From Rhododendron vialii (lineage: Eukaryota > Streptophyta > Magnoliopsida > Ericales > Ericaceae), in contig NC_080559.1 of assembly GCF_030253575.1 (NCBI RefSeq), positions 26,066,501 through 26,130,500 on the forward strand: DNA of 64,000 nucleotides, written 5' to 3'. Both the position numbers and the translations under genes were made by a program. This document shows, piece after piece, positions 12,871 to 23,271 of the stretch; position 1 is the stretch's first letter, and every line of letters starts with the position of its first letter. The notes below the pieces were generated by a model. The model was not told the DNA's origin and did not search any database. It was given only the letters and a program-made list of their open reading frames with translations.

Positions 12871-13135
12871 AGGGATCATCGCTGGATCCGCTGGAGATGC
12901 TTTCACTGTCGCCATCGGGAGGTACAGAAACCCGTTGCCTTAAACCGATGGAATTCAAGAGCCAAAACTCATATCTGCCTCCCGAACTCCAAAAATGATG
13001 GAAAGATCAGGAAACAAAAGTTAAACGCATTTTTACAGGAAAATTACAATCTTGCTCAAACACACTGTATTGTCTAAGGCTACTATATAGAAGGAGGACA
13101 ACCATTGATAATCGCCTCTGCATCAGATTGAATAA
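12871..13135 (-). pseudogene. Possible 3'-terminal exon(s) of an unrecognised gene or gene remnant
   Basis: On the minus strand a frame with Gly-rich start, YEFWLLNSIGLRQRV, then an acidic Ser-rich tail (DGDSESISSGSSDDP) stops at TAG near 12871. It is followed by T-rich sequence that looks like a 3' UTR. A second short open segment (VVVIQSDAEAIING) follows a plausible acceptor near 13135. I do not recognise the protein. A faint likeness to the C-terminus of TrmB-type tRNA methyltransferases is not enough for a call. No upstream exons could be found, so this may be a remnant or chance. Confidence 0.15.
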
Positions 13136-13435
13136 CAACCACCTAGTGAAGATCAAGTGTTGGGTTATGGTAATTGTTGATTAATAGCCAAATGGAAAGG
13201 AAAAAGGAAAAACCAACTACATCATAATCATCAATCACTATTTAGAGTTCAGTACTATCCTCTCTGGGGGACCACCATCCCTATCTGATGTAACGGGGTT
13301 AGGCTCAAATATGAATTTTCAGAACCCGTTGATGGGAATTTTCCCTGCGGTTCAACGTACGATTATTTGAAACGTCATTTCACATGGAATGAGTTTCATG
13401 TGTGTGCAGTTCCAACCTCATGTTAGAAGACCATT

Positions 13436-14306
13436 ACAGGATGGAGCCAGAGAGGGGCCAGTAGAGGCGGTCGCCCCCCGCAAAAAGAAAAAAAACTCTA
13501 ATTATTATATGTAAAATAAAAATTTCCTATGAAAATATAGAGACTCACCCCCCCTCCAGTATTTTGGGGGAAAAAAAAATCAAATAATAGTAAGTAGTTA
13601 GTAATCTTTGAAATACAAGATACCAACGTTAATTTCTAAACGTTATGGGTTAAATATAACAAAACATAAAATTTGAGGGTTAACATAATGAGTACTCAAT
13701 TATTTAACTCCCAGTTTTTACCCACAAAAATTCCCAATCGTTAAGAGGATTTTACACGTTTTGTTCTCTCTGCCTGAAAAACCTCTATGGCATACCAGAC
13801 CCCTCTCTCTCTCTCTCTCGGCACAAAATCCCACATCGTCAAGACTTTGAAGGCAGTTTTGAGAAAATAAGAACACTAGGAGAAGAGATTTTGGAACCCT
13901 ATGTAATCTTGGTGAAATCTAAGTTGTAACTATGAAATGTTTAAATTCTAGACTCCGCAACACGATGGGGGATAAGCTTTTAGCAAGTTTCTAAATCACT
14001 TACATAGAGAAGGATATTGCGAAAAGGTTTGATGCTAATTCTATCATCAATACTTTTAATGACATGAAAGAGCGTTGTGTGCAATTAAAGATGCCTAGTT
14101 TTACTAGATAAGGTTGAGGTAAGTCGTTAATGCTTTTGCAATATGTTAATTTATGAAAAAACATAATTAAGTATGGAGTGTTGCTATTTTGTACAATTTT
14201 GAATTTTAATGTATTCACGTTGTTATGCACGTTTCTCTTTATTTTTTGTCTCGCATACATGGTCGCTCCCGTGTAGTGAAATTTCTAGCTCCGTCTTACA
14301 AATAAC
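13436..14306 (+). mobile_element. Internally deleted hAT transposon
   Basis: The left end region (GGATGGAGCCAGAGAGGGGCC, followed by a C/G run) and the right end region (CTAGCTCCGTCTT) resemble the inverted GGAGCCAG-type ends of plant hAT elements that carry a TTF-type zinc-finger transposase. Between them only the transposase C-terminus survives (13932-14111). Exact ends are uncertain. A (CT)n run lies at 13801-13820. Confidence 0.5.
13932..14111 (+). pseudogene. hAT transposase C-terminal remnant with in-frame stop
   Basis: One frame of 60 codons reads from an internal ATG through NSRLRNTMGDKLL, an in-frame TAA at codon 21, then ITYIEKDIAKRFDANSII, followed by FNDMKERCVQL, and ends at TAA. 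This matches the conserved dimerisation tail of plant hAT transposases, which typically has RLRN.MGD..., YIE+DI and F..MK.R..QL. The stop and the loss of all upstream domains show the copy is dead. Confidence 0.65.
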
Positions 14307-15789
14307 TGTTGTATTAAAATATTTATCGATTGATTGGGCTTTCCGCTGTTCAAATGCCCTCTCTCTTTGCTTGCATGTGTTAATTAAGGAAATGAGAAAT
14401 ATCAAATGTGTACATAATAACCATAAAACATCGCTCATTTTCGGTTTAACTTGGTAGAAGAGTGTTAAACTTTCTAGAAGAGTGAATATATATACATACT
14501 ACAATTGTGTTCATGTTTCCGTTTATATTTTTTACACTTTCTCATGACAAATTCAAGATTCGAGAATAATATATGGAAAAATCTAAAATCAGCCCACTGA
14601 GCTGACAATAAAAAGTGTGAATATATATTAAAAAGTGTAAAAAAATATATAGAAATATGTGTTTTTCTTATTCTCTTGTGTGCTTATTGTCAACCCATGC
14701 ACTGAGCTGACAATAGAAAGATCGATAATATATTTAGCGTACAAAATTGATGAAATGGAATATGCCCAGAACCGGGAAAAAAGAGAGAATATGCCTTAGA
14801 AATTGACCGAACTAAGAATATCTTGTCATAGAGGACGCCATGGGGTGCCTTTTCCCGACTGCCCATTCGATAGCCCTGATACGGGTACGAAATCATGATC
14901 ATAATTGTATTATAATAATAATCGATTAATTTGTAATAAAGAACAAATAAAAGACATGATTATCGATTTAATCAATCTGTCGCGTGATTAGTATCACGTC
15001 ACTGATAGGGAAAAGGAGGACATTTTTTCCCACGCATGTGTAAAATATTTTAGTTTGTATCCATTTTGATATGCCGTGGTAGAACCGTAGAACCAATCTG
15101 GAATTGCAAATGCCATAAATTTAGCTAAAGTTCCGCGAATGGCTTTTTGGGCTTTTTTTCGTTTTGTCCTCATTCAATTATTTTTTTTCTCGTTTGTTCG
15201 TTTTGTGACAAACTTTTTACCTCTATTGATTTGTCTCGACGAGAGGAACCAGAAAAGAAGAGATGATTTCATCTAGTGCTACTAGTAATTTGCACTTTTT
15301 TACCCTTATTGATTCGTCTCGATGAACTTTTTTTTTTTGGGTTGTAAATTAAGTTTGCAGGCGATCAAGTAGTTGTACAAAATCTACCAATCCAAAGACA
15401 CCATAAATTTGCTCTCTGGGGCATGGGATTAATCTTCCAACTTCCACAGCTTCAAATATTTCTTAAGAAAGGTTCATAGGAAATGCAAAAAAAATAATAG
15501 TAAAAAGACCAACAAAATCTTAAACAAATATTTCTATTGTTGGTGGGAAAAGTCAGTGGCAACGCTGTATCTTATTTTATGATGAGGTCAAGTGACCCCA
15601 TCAAATTCCAAAAGCCAAATAACAATTTCATCATGTACTTTTACATAATAAAATAAAATATTTCCATTCCGCAACGTCAAACAAAGCACAAATAAAATAA
15701 GATAATGTTAGAAAAATACATTATACAATTGTAAACTCATTTTAGACCATCACGAAGCCAATTGACCAAAGAGCCACTCAACAATAATA
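14307..15789. other. AT-rich intergenic sequence with decayed foldback arms
   Basis: No gene seen. Around 15140-15330 there are degenerate pieces of the foldback family described at 6703-7053 (GATTCGTCTCGA, GTTTTGTCC). An ORF-like 70-codon stretch at 14690-14902 has no recognisable protein features. Confidence 0.4.
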
Positions 15790-16480
15790 CGCAACCCAAA
15801 TGAGATCGATGATGCCACTGGTAGCACGTGACTTGTATAATTTTGGGAATATCATCAATATTTCATGTGAAATCAAGTCCCCCGGCCGTTTGGGTTGTGT
15901 AGTGGGCCGAATGACGTCGGATCCTGTACCTAGACCGTCCGATTATGCCCAACTTGGGGAAAAGCCCAGCAGGCAATGCTCCCAAGTCACCGTATGGGTC
16001 TTCGGCACGGGCGGGCCGAGGCGCTAGGTCAGCTTATGGAGCGTGTTGTGTGTTGTGTACTTCGGCCCGTGTCATCACTGGCGGGCCGAGGCACTGGGTC
16101 GGTTCATGGAGCCTGTTGTGCGTACTAGGAGTACGTAGGTCAGCGACTGTGCCGTGTTGATCGGTTTGGCCACATGGCAGCGGTGACGTATGTGCCACAC
16201 GTGGCTCTCGGCCACATGTCATCGCCAGTGTGGCACTCGGCAATCGTCATGCATAAGATTAGATGAAGAAGCAATTACTCGTGACATCATTTCTCAACAC
16301 GAGACCAATGCAATATATTAAGTATATTACTAGACAATAGAGAGGTAAACACATTACTAGATCTGAGATCTATTGTACTTGTCTTTATCATCTTCTCTCC
16401 CATTGTCTAACTAAGGCATCGAAGTGCCCTCCACCCGAGTTCAGCTGCTAAGCAGTTCCTTGTTTTATGGACTAGCTATA
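15790..16480. mobile_element. LTR-like fragment, probably Ty3-type solo LTR
   Basis: A GC-rich block contains an imperfect tandem duplication (CGGGCCGAGGC... GTTCATGGAGC..., at ~16008 and ~16080). It is followed by TTTATCATCTTCTCTCCC and CTAACTAAGGCATCGAAGTG, phrasing typical of the 3' part of plant Ty3-type LTRs. No primer-binding site, polypurine tract or coding region was found, and the exact ends are not visible. Confidence 0.35.
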
Positions 16481-19325
16481 GAACATCATCATATGGTCAA
16501 CAATACCGTTCAACCATTGCAGTTGAGTAAATTTTGAATATTTGGTGTAAAACAACAGACCCAATTTTCATTTACGAACTATACGATCAGTTAATTTGGA
16601 AAAGTACGATAAGTCTATTTACTTACATTTTTACTTTCCAATCCTCATAGCTAGAGATGCACAAAATTCCCTCGAATATTGCGCCACACAAATTATTCAC
16701 AACATCTCATAGCTTTTGTGTTCCAAACTTTCGCCATTTCTACTGCCACATTTGTGTACTTTCTTGGCAAACTACATCGATTCGATAGAAAGCCTTACCA
16801 CATTGTTTATCAATGGAAAAGACCCTGCCTACTAGTGATCATCGAGACGATAACTTCTCCCTCGGAAAGCTAATCCATCATTGGCTTGATTTGGTTGTGC
16901 CGCTGCGTTTGGTTGCGGCTGTACTGAACTGCTTGGTTGTGCCTCTGTTGAGGGGTGACTCCCACCAGCAAGAGGATAAAGCACTGTCAAGAAGTAATAG
17001 AGATGTCCAGCAGCCATACCAAGTAGAATGGGCTTCAATGGATTCCCAAGAATCAAATCTATTCCAAGCATGTACCACGGAAGGTAGAAACCCTGCAAGC
17101 CACCCACATTTAACTTATTCACAGTATGGAAAATGAGGTCTCATATTTGTTTCGCTTTCCTCTATTACCATAATGGTAGTTTTACCCTGTACTATTGAGA
17201 GGTACAGGTATCAGATCTTGCCGAAGGCAAGAATTGATTATTAATTCTTTTGTATAAGAGTCTTTCGTTATTAGTTCATTTATAGCCCGTATGGAGCTAG
17301 TTCTTAGGTTTTTCTAGTATTGAGCTGATTTAGTTGTTACGAACCTTGCATGATAGATATAGTATCCCATTATTGTAATTCTCCTACTGCTGGACATCAA
17401 AAAAATATTATAATGGTATTTTAATTCCGTAAGTGGAAGGAGTCTGTTTCAAATTATCTTTGTTTCCATTTTTGAAAACATGAAAATAAAAAAATAAAAC
17501 ACTGAAAAATAAAACAAACTTGGGGAGAACTTAAGAGGGATTTATAAGTTCAGCCCCCTCACTCCACCGAAAAAGAAAGAAAAACAAACAGGTAAAACAG
17601 AATCAATGAAGAAAAAGAAATGGCCAAAAAACCCACATAAAGTGATGCGGTGATGCCACAAGTTAGTCGCGTATGTTAAGGCACCAAATCAAGCATAGGA
17701 ATGGAACAGTACCACTCATTGCCCCGTAGAATAGTATTGAAGTTGCTCCATATATTAAGGCTCCAAATCAAGCACAACAATGGTACAGAGGACAGTAAAA
17801 TCCTAGCTTGAGTGAAAAACTTTTAGAATAGAGAAAGGGAAAAGGATGGCATACCTTCACCTGAAAGAGGCCATGCACATCAATGCGCTCATTCGGGAAC
17901 TCGCGGCCCCAAACATAGATGATCATGAAAACCAAAGAAGATGCCATGAAGGGAGAGGATAGGAACGGAATGAGTGCCATCACCTAGGTACCAACAAGAA
18001 GCATCGGATATTTCAACAATATGTTCTAATTGAACTCAGATAGTAAGTGGTTATTGCTATTGTACCAGCAGGGATAATGCACCAAAGATGAGCATCCCTA
18101 GATAATCTGTCGTTCTTCTGTCAAAGGGTCCCCTTTCTAATTGGACTCCATTCCTTGCTCTAATCAAAACAATGAAAAAAGGTCCTATCAGAAGTCAGTC
18201 ATGTTGCAAAATAATTCAGACATTAAGGCTGGTTTGGATCATGGATTTGAGAAGGCAGCCGACTCAAATCCACTATCCAGACAAAACCTAGCGATGGTTT
18301 GGCAAGGCACCAATTACCCCAGAAGGGGATTGGCAATTCTTGGCCTTCCCATCTTTCTGAGACCATATTGTAGCATGTTGGAATCCAGCATAACAGAGGG
18401 TTTAATATTTACATTAAAAGAAGGTGAAACACAAACGTATATGAAAATGGTCCATTGTAACGAGCCTCCAAACCTGCATCACCAAACAAATGGAATGTTA
18501 CTTCTAAAATGTCACCTAGCGGAAACCATCCTGGTACTTTGTTTTGTTTTTTCCGTATCAAATGAGCAACCACATATAGAGATAATAACTCAAGGTGTTT
18601 CAATGGTCAAATATCAGGTCATTGAAACAAGATTTTTACCTCGAAACGTTCTAGAACAGCTTCATAGGACAGTGCTAAATCCCAAGGATTATAAAGACCG
18701 AGATGATAGGCGCCTGTGGTCATTAAACAGAGAGTGCCATACGTCTTGGCTACAGGAGGTAAATCTTGATACCATCTGAATAATGCAGAATTAGAGGTAA
18801 AAGCAAGCCTTTTTTATTCTAATTTTTGGCTGTATCAAAATTAATTAGCCCGAAGAGGGAAAGAGAGGAGTCGAAGCAAAGGAAAATCGCTAGGGGATTT
18901 CAAGTACTACATGCTGCACAAAATACCACGAAACTCGCATGGCAATAGATTCAAAAAGCAGTTGAAATACACATGAAACAAAATCCTTCAGTATATTTTT
19001 TTTCTTTGTTCCTTGAATTCAACATGTCTCTACTCTCTGTCTAACAATAACCTTGTAAAATATCATAAAAATTGTTTATGACTTGTCGCATAATAAATTC
19101 ACATCTCAAAAAGAACATAGAGCAGTAGGAAAATATACCGACTTCAAAAAGGAATACGTAACCAGTTTTCCTCTGTCCAGAACACAAATAATTTTTTTCA
19201 TGAAATTACAACTTCAAATAACAGATGAAATTGCCAAGCACAATATAAAAATCCTCCAAGAAGAACTCAAATAGTAAAGCCAGACAACAAAAAGCTCCAA
19301 GACATCCGATCAATGTGCTATAATG

Positions 19326-19865
19326 GCGGCAAACAGGCCGAATTTTAGAATGTTCAAGTTTGTTCGTTTGTTTTAAGAGAAACAAGAACCGAGCTCGAGC
19401 TCAATGAAAATTTGACGAGCCGAGCTCAAGCCGAACTTGGTTAGGTTTGAGTCAAACTCGAACTTGTTCACGATATTTTATATTTATGCTCTCATTCAGG
19501 TCTAAGACTGTAATATAATTTTTATTTTGTGCATAAATAAATACATACACATAAATTATAAAACATGGAGTATTAAATTTTATCTATAGTACTTTTATAA
19601 GTTTAGACATTTACAAATTATATAAGTTTCATCACGTTATTGTCAAGCTTACATGTGTAATTGTTATGGGATATATATGTACTCCCATGTTCCAGTGCTT
19701 AATCGAGCCGAATACTGTTAGGTTCAGATTCGGTTCATTTATTAAAGGAGCCTAAAATCGAGGCTCAGGATCGATTCGTTTACAACCAGCGAATCGAACG
19801 CAATGGAGCCTTTACCTAGTGAGCATCAAACAGTTCACAACGGTGCGGTCCATTTGTAGCCCTAG
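19326..19865. mobile_element. hAT-type MITE in intron 1 of Derlin copy 1
   Basis: Flanked by CTATAATG (19318-19325) and CTATAACT (19866-19873), an 8-bp duplication with two changes. Ends GGCAAAC-AGG and CC-ATTTGTAGCCCTAG are roughly inverted. The interior is built of repeated GAGCTCGAGCTCAA and CGAACTTG words. The corresponding site in Derlin copy 2 (near 28140) has no insertion. Confidence 0.65.
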
Positions 19866-19933
19866 CTATAACTGTGGAATTCTATTTCACGCTCATTAAA
19901 AACATTCAGATCATTATGGAAAACAGACAATAA

Positions 19934-20234
19934 GAGCATCTCCAGCCTTCACCCATATTTTTCCTCAAATTTGAGTCAAATTTTGGGTAAAAACCCATTT
20001 TGGGTAGACACATCTCCAACCATCAAACCCAAATTTTACACATCTCCCTCTTTTTCTCTCTCTAACTAGCCGTTGGAGAAATGGGTCAAGGCAAAAGTTA
20101 TCTCAAATTTGGGCAAAAAAATGGGTAAAACCCAAAATGGGGAAGGGTTTGGATCAAAGATTGGAGAGAGATTTTTGTGATTTTTGTCCCATTTTTAAAT
20201 TTGAGTCTTAAAATGGGTCAAGCCGGAGATGCTC
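19934..20234. mobile_element. Tourist-like MITE (GAGCATCTCC family)
   Basis: Inverted ends GAGCATCTCC and GGAGATGCTC are bordered on both sides by TAA (19931-19933 and 20235-20237), as in PIF/Harbinger-derived MITEs. It is absent from the paralogous intron of Derlin copy 2. Relatives: 29453-29889 and 42311-44269. Confidence 0.75.
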
Positions 20235-20254
20235 TAAAACTACGCGAACATTCG

Positions 20255-20287
<33 letters not shown>

Positions 20288-20344
20288 GTTCCTTTAGAAC
20301 TACTGTTGGACATGAGTTAGCACATAGCCCCCATGCTATGCAAC

Positions 20345-20369
20345 CAGAGAGAGAGAGAGAGAGAGAGAA
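20345..20369. repeat. (GA)n tract next to Derlin copy 1 exon-1 donor
   Basis: On the gene strand this is (CT)n starting a few bases after the GTAAGT donor of the 17-bp first exon. The same arrangement exists in copy 2. Confidence 0.95.
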
Positions 20370-20391
20370 CTTACTGGCCTGGAGTAGTCAT

Positions 20392-21712
20392 CTTAGATAA
20401 TAAGATTGCGGTGATCGAGCGTGGCCGGTATCTGGCGAATAACTACGCAGGGAATGAAAATTTGTAATGGGGGTTGGTTGTTACTTTAGGCCTATCCTGT
20501 CCGTCTGTAATCTGTATCTATGAAGGCGGTAGTGGGATTTCAAAAGAATAGCGTTTTCAAGCCAATCCCAGATCCGAATTGTGAGAGTGATCAATTGCCA
20601 AGAACCGTTTTCGTGCCTTCACATGAAAATATTGCTCTAGTATATATGCCTCTATATAGGCTACAAAATTAAACCTAAACAAATTAAGGAAATATGTATA
20701 ACTAGGAAACCTAATCTGATTAGGAAATGTGATGTAGTATATAACTAAGAAATCTAGACTAATTAGAAAACGTGATTAAGGCTCCATTCTCCTTAATTTG
20801 CTTTTTGTCTTTTTTATTTTGTTCGTACTTTCTAAAATTTTGTTACATTCGCATCATATTTTTTAAATTAATTATCCGTCTTGACGGGAAGAGTTTTTTT
20901 TTTTAGAAGAAAATCAGTGTCATTGTATAGAAAAACAAAGGGGCGCACAAACTGATAACTCCGTAAGCAATCACGGAAATACAATTAAGCATACTCAACA
21001 ACAAGTGTTACTGTCTACACAGTGGTGAATGTTCCTAAACCGTTGCGGACACGTTGCCAATTTACAATCCCCAAAACAAACAGTCTAGGAGCTAGTTAAC
21101 GCCGAAAACGCAGTCACTACGACCACACCTCACAAACGGAGGCCATCCGGTTCAATCCAGGTAGCTACTATCCAAAGCGCTAACGCTGGCAAGCTCCTTG
21201 CGCGCGTAAGAATCAGACCTGACCCTTCACTGCCATGAGCACCAACGTCAATTTGATGCAAGCCCCCACTGCCACGGCAAACCCTGGACGCTGGAATGCC
21301 AAGCTGGTGGGAGAGAAACGGTCATCAAAACAACACAATAGAACTACTGGAGGCTTTTTGCAGTTTGCAGAAGAAGGATGGCGTAGACACGAGACCATCT
21401 AATTACACTGAAAAGTGGGAAATTCTTGACCAACTCCTAGCTAGAAGAGGTAATTATTGATATTGTTTTCTCCTTTGACGAACAACGTATATCTTTGTAT
21501 CCATAATCAGATTATAATGTTTTCATGTGAAATGATTTTATGAGTAGGTTGAATTCATGCTCTGTTCACATGTTTCGTTTCAGCAATCATGATGAATTTG
21601 CACACGCATGGCGTGTGCCCAACCTATATTCCATCTATCCATCCATATAAAGCGCGGACACGGCCTCAAGACAACTTTTACTAATAAGGCAAAGCCCTTC
21701 ACTTAATTAATA
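20392..21712. other. Intergenic region upstream of Derlin copy 1
   Basis: Contains the presumed promoter/5' UTR of the broken copy. A T-run at ~20893-20902 borders a more GC-rich segment reaching ~21400; read on the minus strand it ends ATTTTCTTCTAAAAAAA, like the poly(A) end of a LINE or retrocopy. No protein was recognised in it. Confidence 0.3.
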
Positions 21713-22170
21713 TTCCTCCCTCTGTCTCATTTTAAATGTCCATGTTTCTATTTTGAAATTTCTAAGATAAATGTTCCCTTTCTATATTCCCTTTCTAAGA
21801 TAAATGTTCCCTTTCTACAACCATGAAAATATGCCAAACTTCCGATATTACCCTTAACAAAGTACTATTTCCTCCCAATTGGTTTGTCCATTGTTGATAT
21901 TCATGTCATTTTTCAATTGTCCGTATGTATCAAATTATAATGTTTTCATGATTTTAAATTTTTTGGATATATAGTAAAACTAATTGAAGTCTATCACACA
22001 AGATTCATATTGCATATTTTTTAAGTTTCATATTAAAAGATATAACCAAATTAAATACATTTATTTAACTGCACAATTTTGAAGGTTAATTTTGAAAATC
22101 TAAAGCAATAATTTTCACTCCTTAAAAGTTGGATTTACCATAGAAGACATTTGAATTTGGGAGGGGGGAG
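21713..22170. mobile_element. Stowaway-like MITE
   Basis: Left end TTCCTCCCTCTGTCTCA after TA and right end GGGAGGGGGGAG before TA fit the CTCCCTCCGTCCC-type ends and TA target of Tc1/mariner-derived Stowaway elements. A second similar end (ATTTCCTCCCAATTGG) near 21864 suggests a nested or rearranged copy. Confidence 0.5.
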
Positions 22171-23271
22171 TATTTATTAGTATAAAGCCCTAGCGCCCAA
22201 TCTATACCAACCTATACAAGGGGTTTTTCCTATATTTCTCGTGCTTTTATGATGTAACGTGCTTTTTTATCATCCCAAGGTAGCAGAATGTTACAAGCCC
22301 CTAACTTTCTCTCCCTTAAAGTCCTTTACGGATTTCGAGTCGAGAATAGAGCAGTGGCTTATTCCGCGCTATATCAGAATTCATTCATTCTCGGGCATAT
22401 CTGTTCAAGCATGTAAATTCGGTATTAATCCCTTTCAGGTTCCATCGAAAGCTGTTGAAGGAACCTACGATCCACCTTTTGGGGCAATTCTATCATTTTC
22501 CACTCTTCCTGTATATGTATATGTTAATTTGCACAGTTAGTGTCGTTTCTTTGTGTATTTAGGTGCGACTTGATGGATTCCTAGTATAGTTCATCGTTTT
22601 TTCAGAATCCTTTGATAAGAGTTTCTTGTTTCATTGTGTCACTGCCAATGGGCCTCTTTAAGCTTTGACATTTGTTTTTTGTTTGTTTTTTTTCCGCCCT
22701 CCATTAATAGTGTGCGTTGGTTTTGCTTACTTCTCTGCCATAAACTATCGCGGTGCACTGGGAGATTGCAGCAATGCCACTGCATCGAGCAACAATTTAT
22801 ATACGACAGTGAGCCGCGATTTGATCAAGGCTAGGTACTAGAGAGCTATACCTGTTGTATGTCTGCATTTTGGTTATGTAGAATTTCAGCATTCTTCAGC
22901 GCACCACGTTGAACCCTCGCCCCATATCTTACCTAAAGTAATGACTAATCTGGGTTCTGGGAGACCAATCTTGTCGTCTACTAGCGGAGGACCAATTAAA
23001 GTCAAGACAAGACTTGTCTGGACTGGCCTGGCCTGGCCTAACATGGAGTATATATTTTCAGTTTATTTACTTCATTTGTACTTTCCAAATCCTCACAGAG
23101 AAGCAGAAAATTCCTTCAAATATTGCCCAACACATTATTCAGTGCATCTTATAGCTTTTGTGTTCCAAACTTTCACCATTACTACTACCACATTTGTGTT
23201 CTTTCTTGCCGAAGTACATCGGCCTGATAAGAAGCGTTATCACGCCGTTAATCAATGGAAAGAGCCACTGT
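22171..23271. other. Intergenic region downstream of Derlin copy 2; partly duplicated
   Basis: 23040-23271 is homologous to 16590-16831, the region downstream of Derlin copy 1, so it belongs to the tandem duplication unit. An open 93-codon plus-strand frame at 22259-22540 has fairly balanced composition but no recognisable motif, and I do not call it a gene. Confidence 0.45.

Larger units (their letters stand above)
16832..20391 (-). pseudogene. Derlin copy 1: frameshifted tandem duplicate
   Basis: Exon equivalents in transcript order: 20391-20375 (17 bp), 18775-18640, 18473-18413, 18159-18066, 17983-17855, 17092-16832. Exon 2 still encodes KTYGTLCLMTTGAYHLGLYN. In exon 3, just after the Derlin WR motif (VWRLVT), 13 nucleotides present in the neighbouring copy are missing. 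The frame shifts and reaches TAA within the exon. The last exon is also altered: the sequence ending LYPLAGG runs directly into the Gln/Ser-rich tail, losing the KTPHWVHKLV segment, its intron and one of two FxGRSxRL boxes. Splice sites remain intact. Derlins act in ER-associated degradation; this copy should give only a ~60-residue product unless rescued by unusual splicing. Confidence 0.85.

Noticed and set aside
18141..18779. Open plus-strand frame of 212 codons across Derlin copy 1
   Set aside because: It runs antisense through Derlin exons and introns, has no recognisable domain, and its counterpart in copy 2 is not conserved as an open frame.
22259..22540. 93-codon open frame with balanced composition
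   Set aside because: No motif, no neighbouring exons with good splice sites, and no second copy for comparison. Left as unexplained intergenic sequence.
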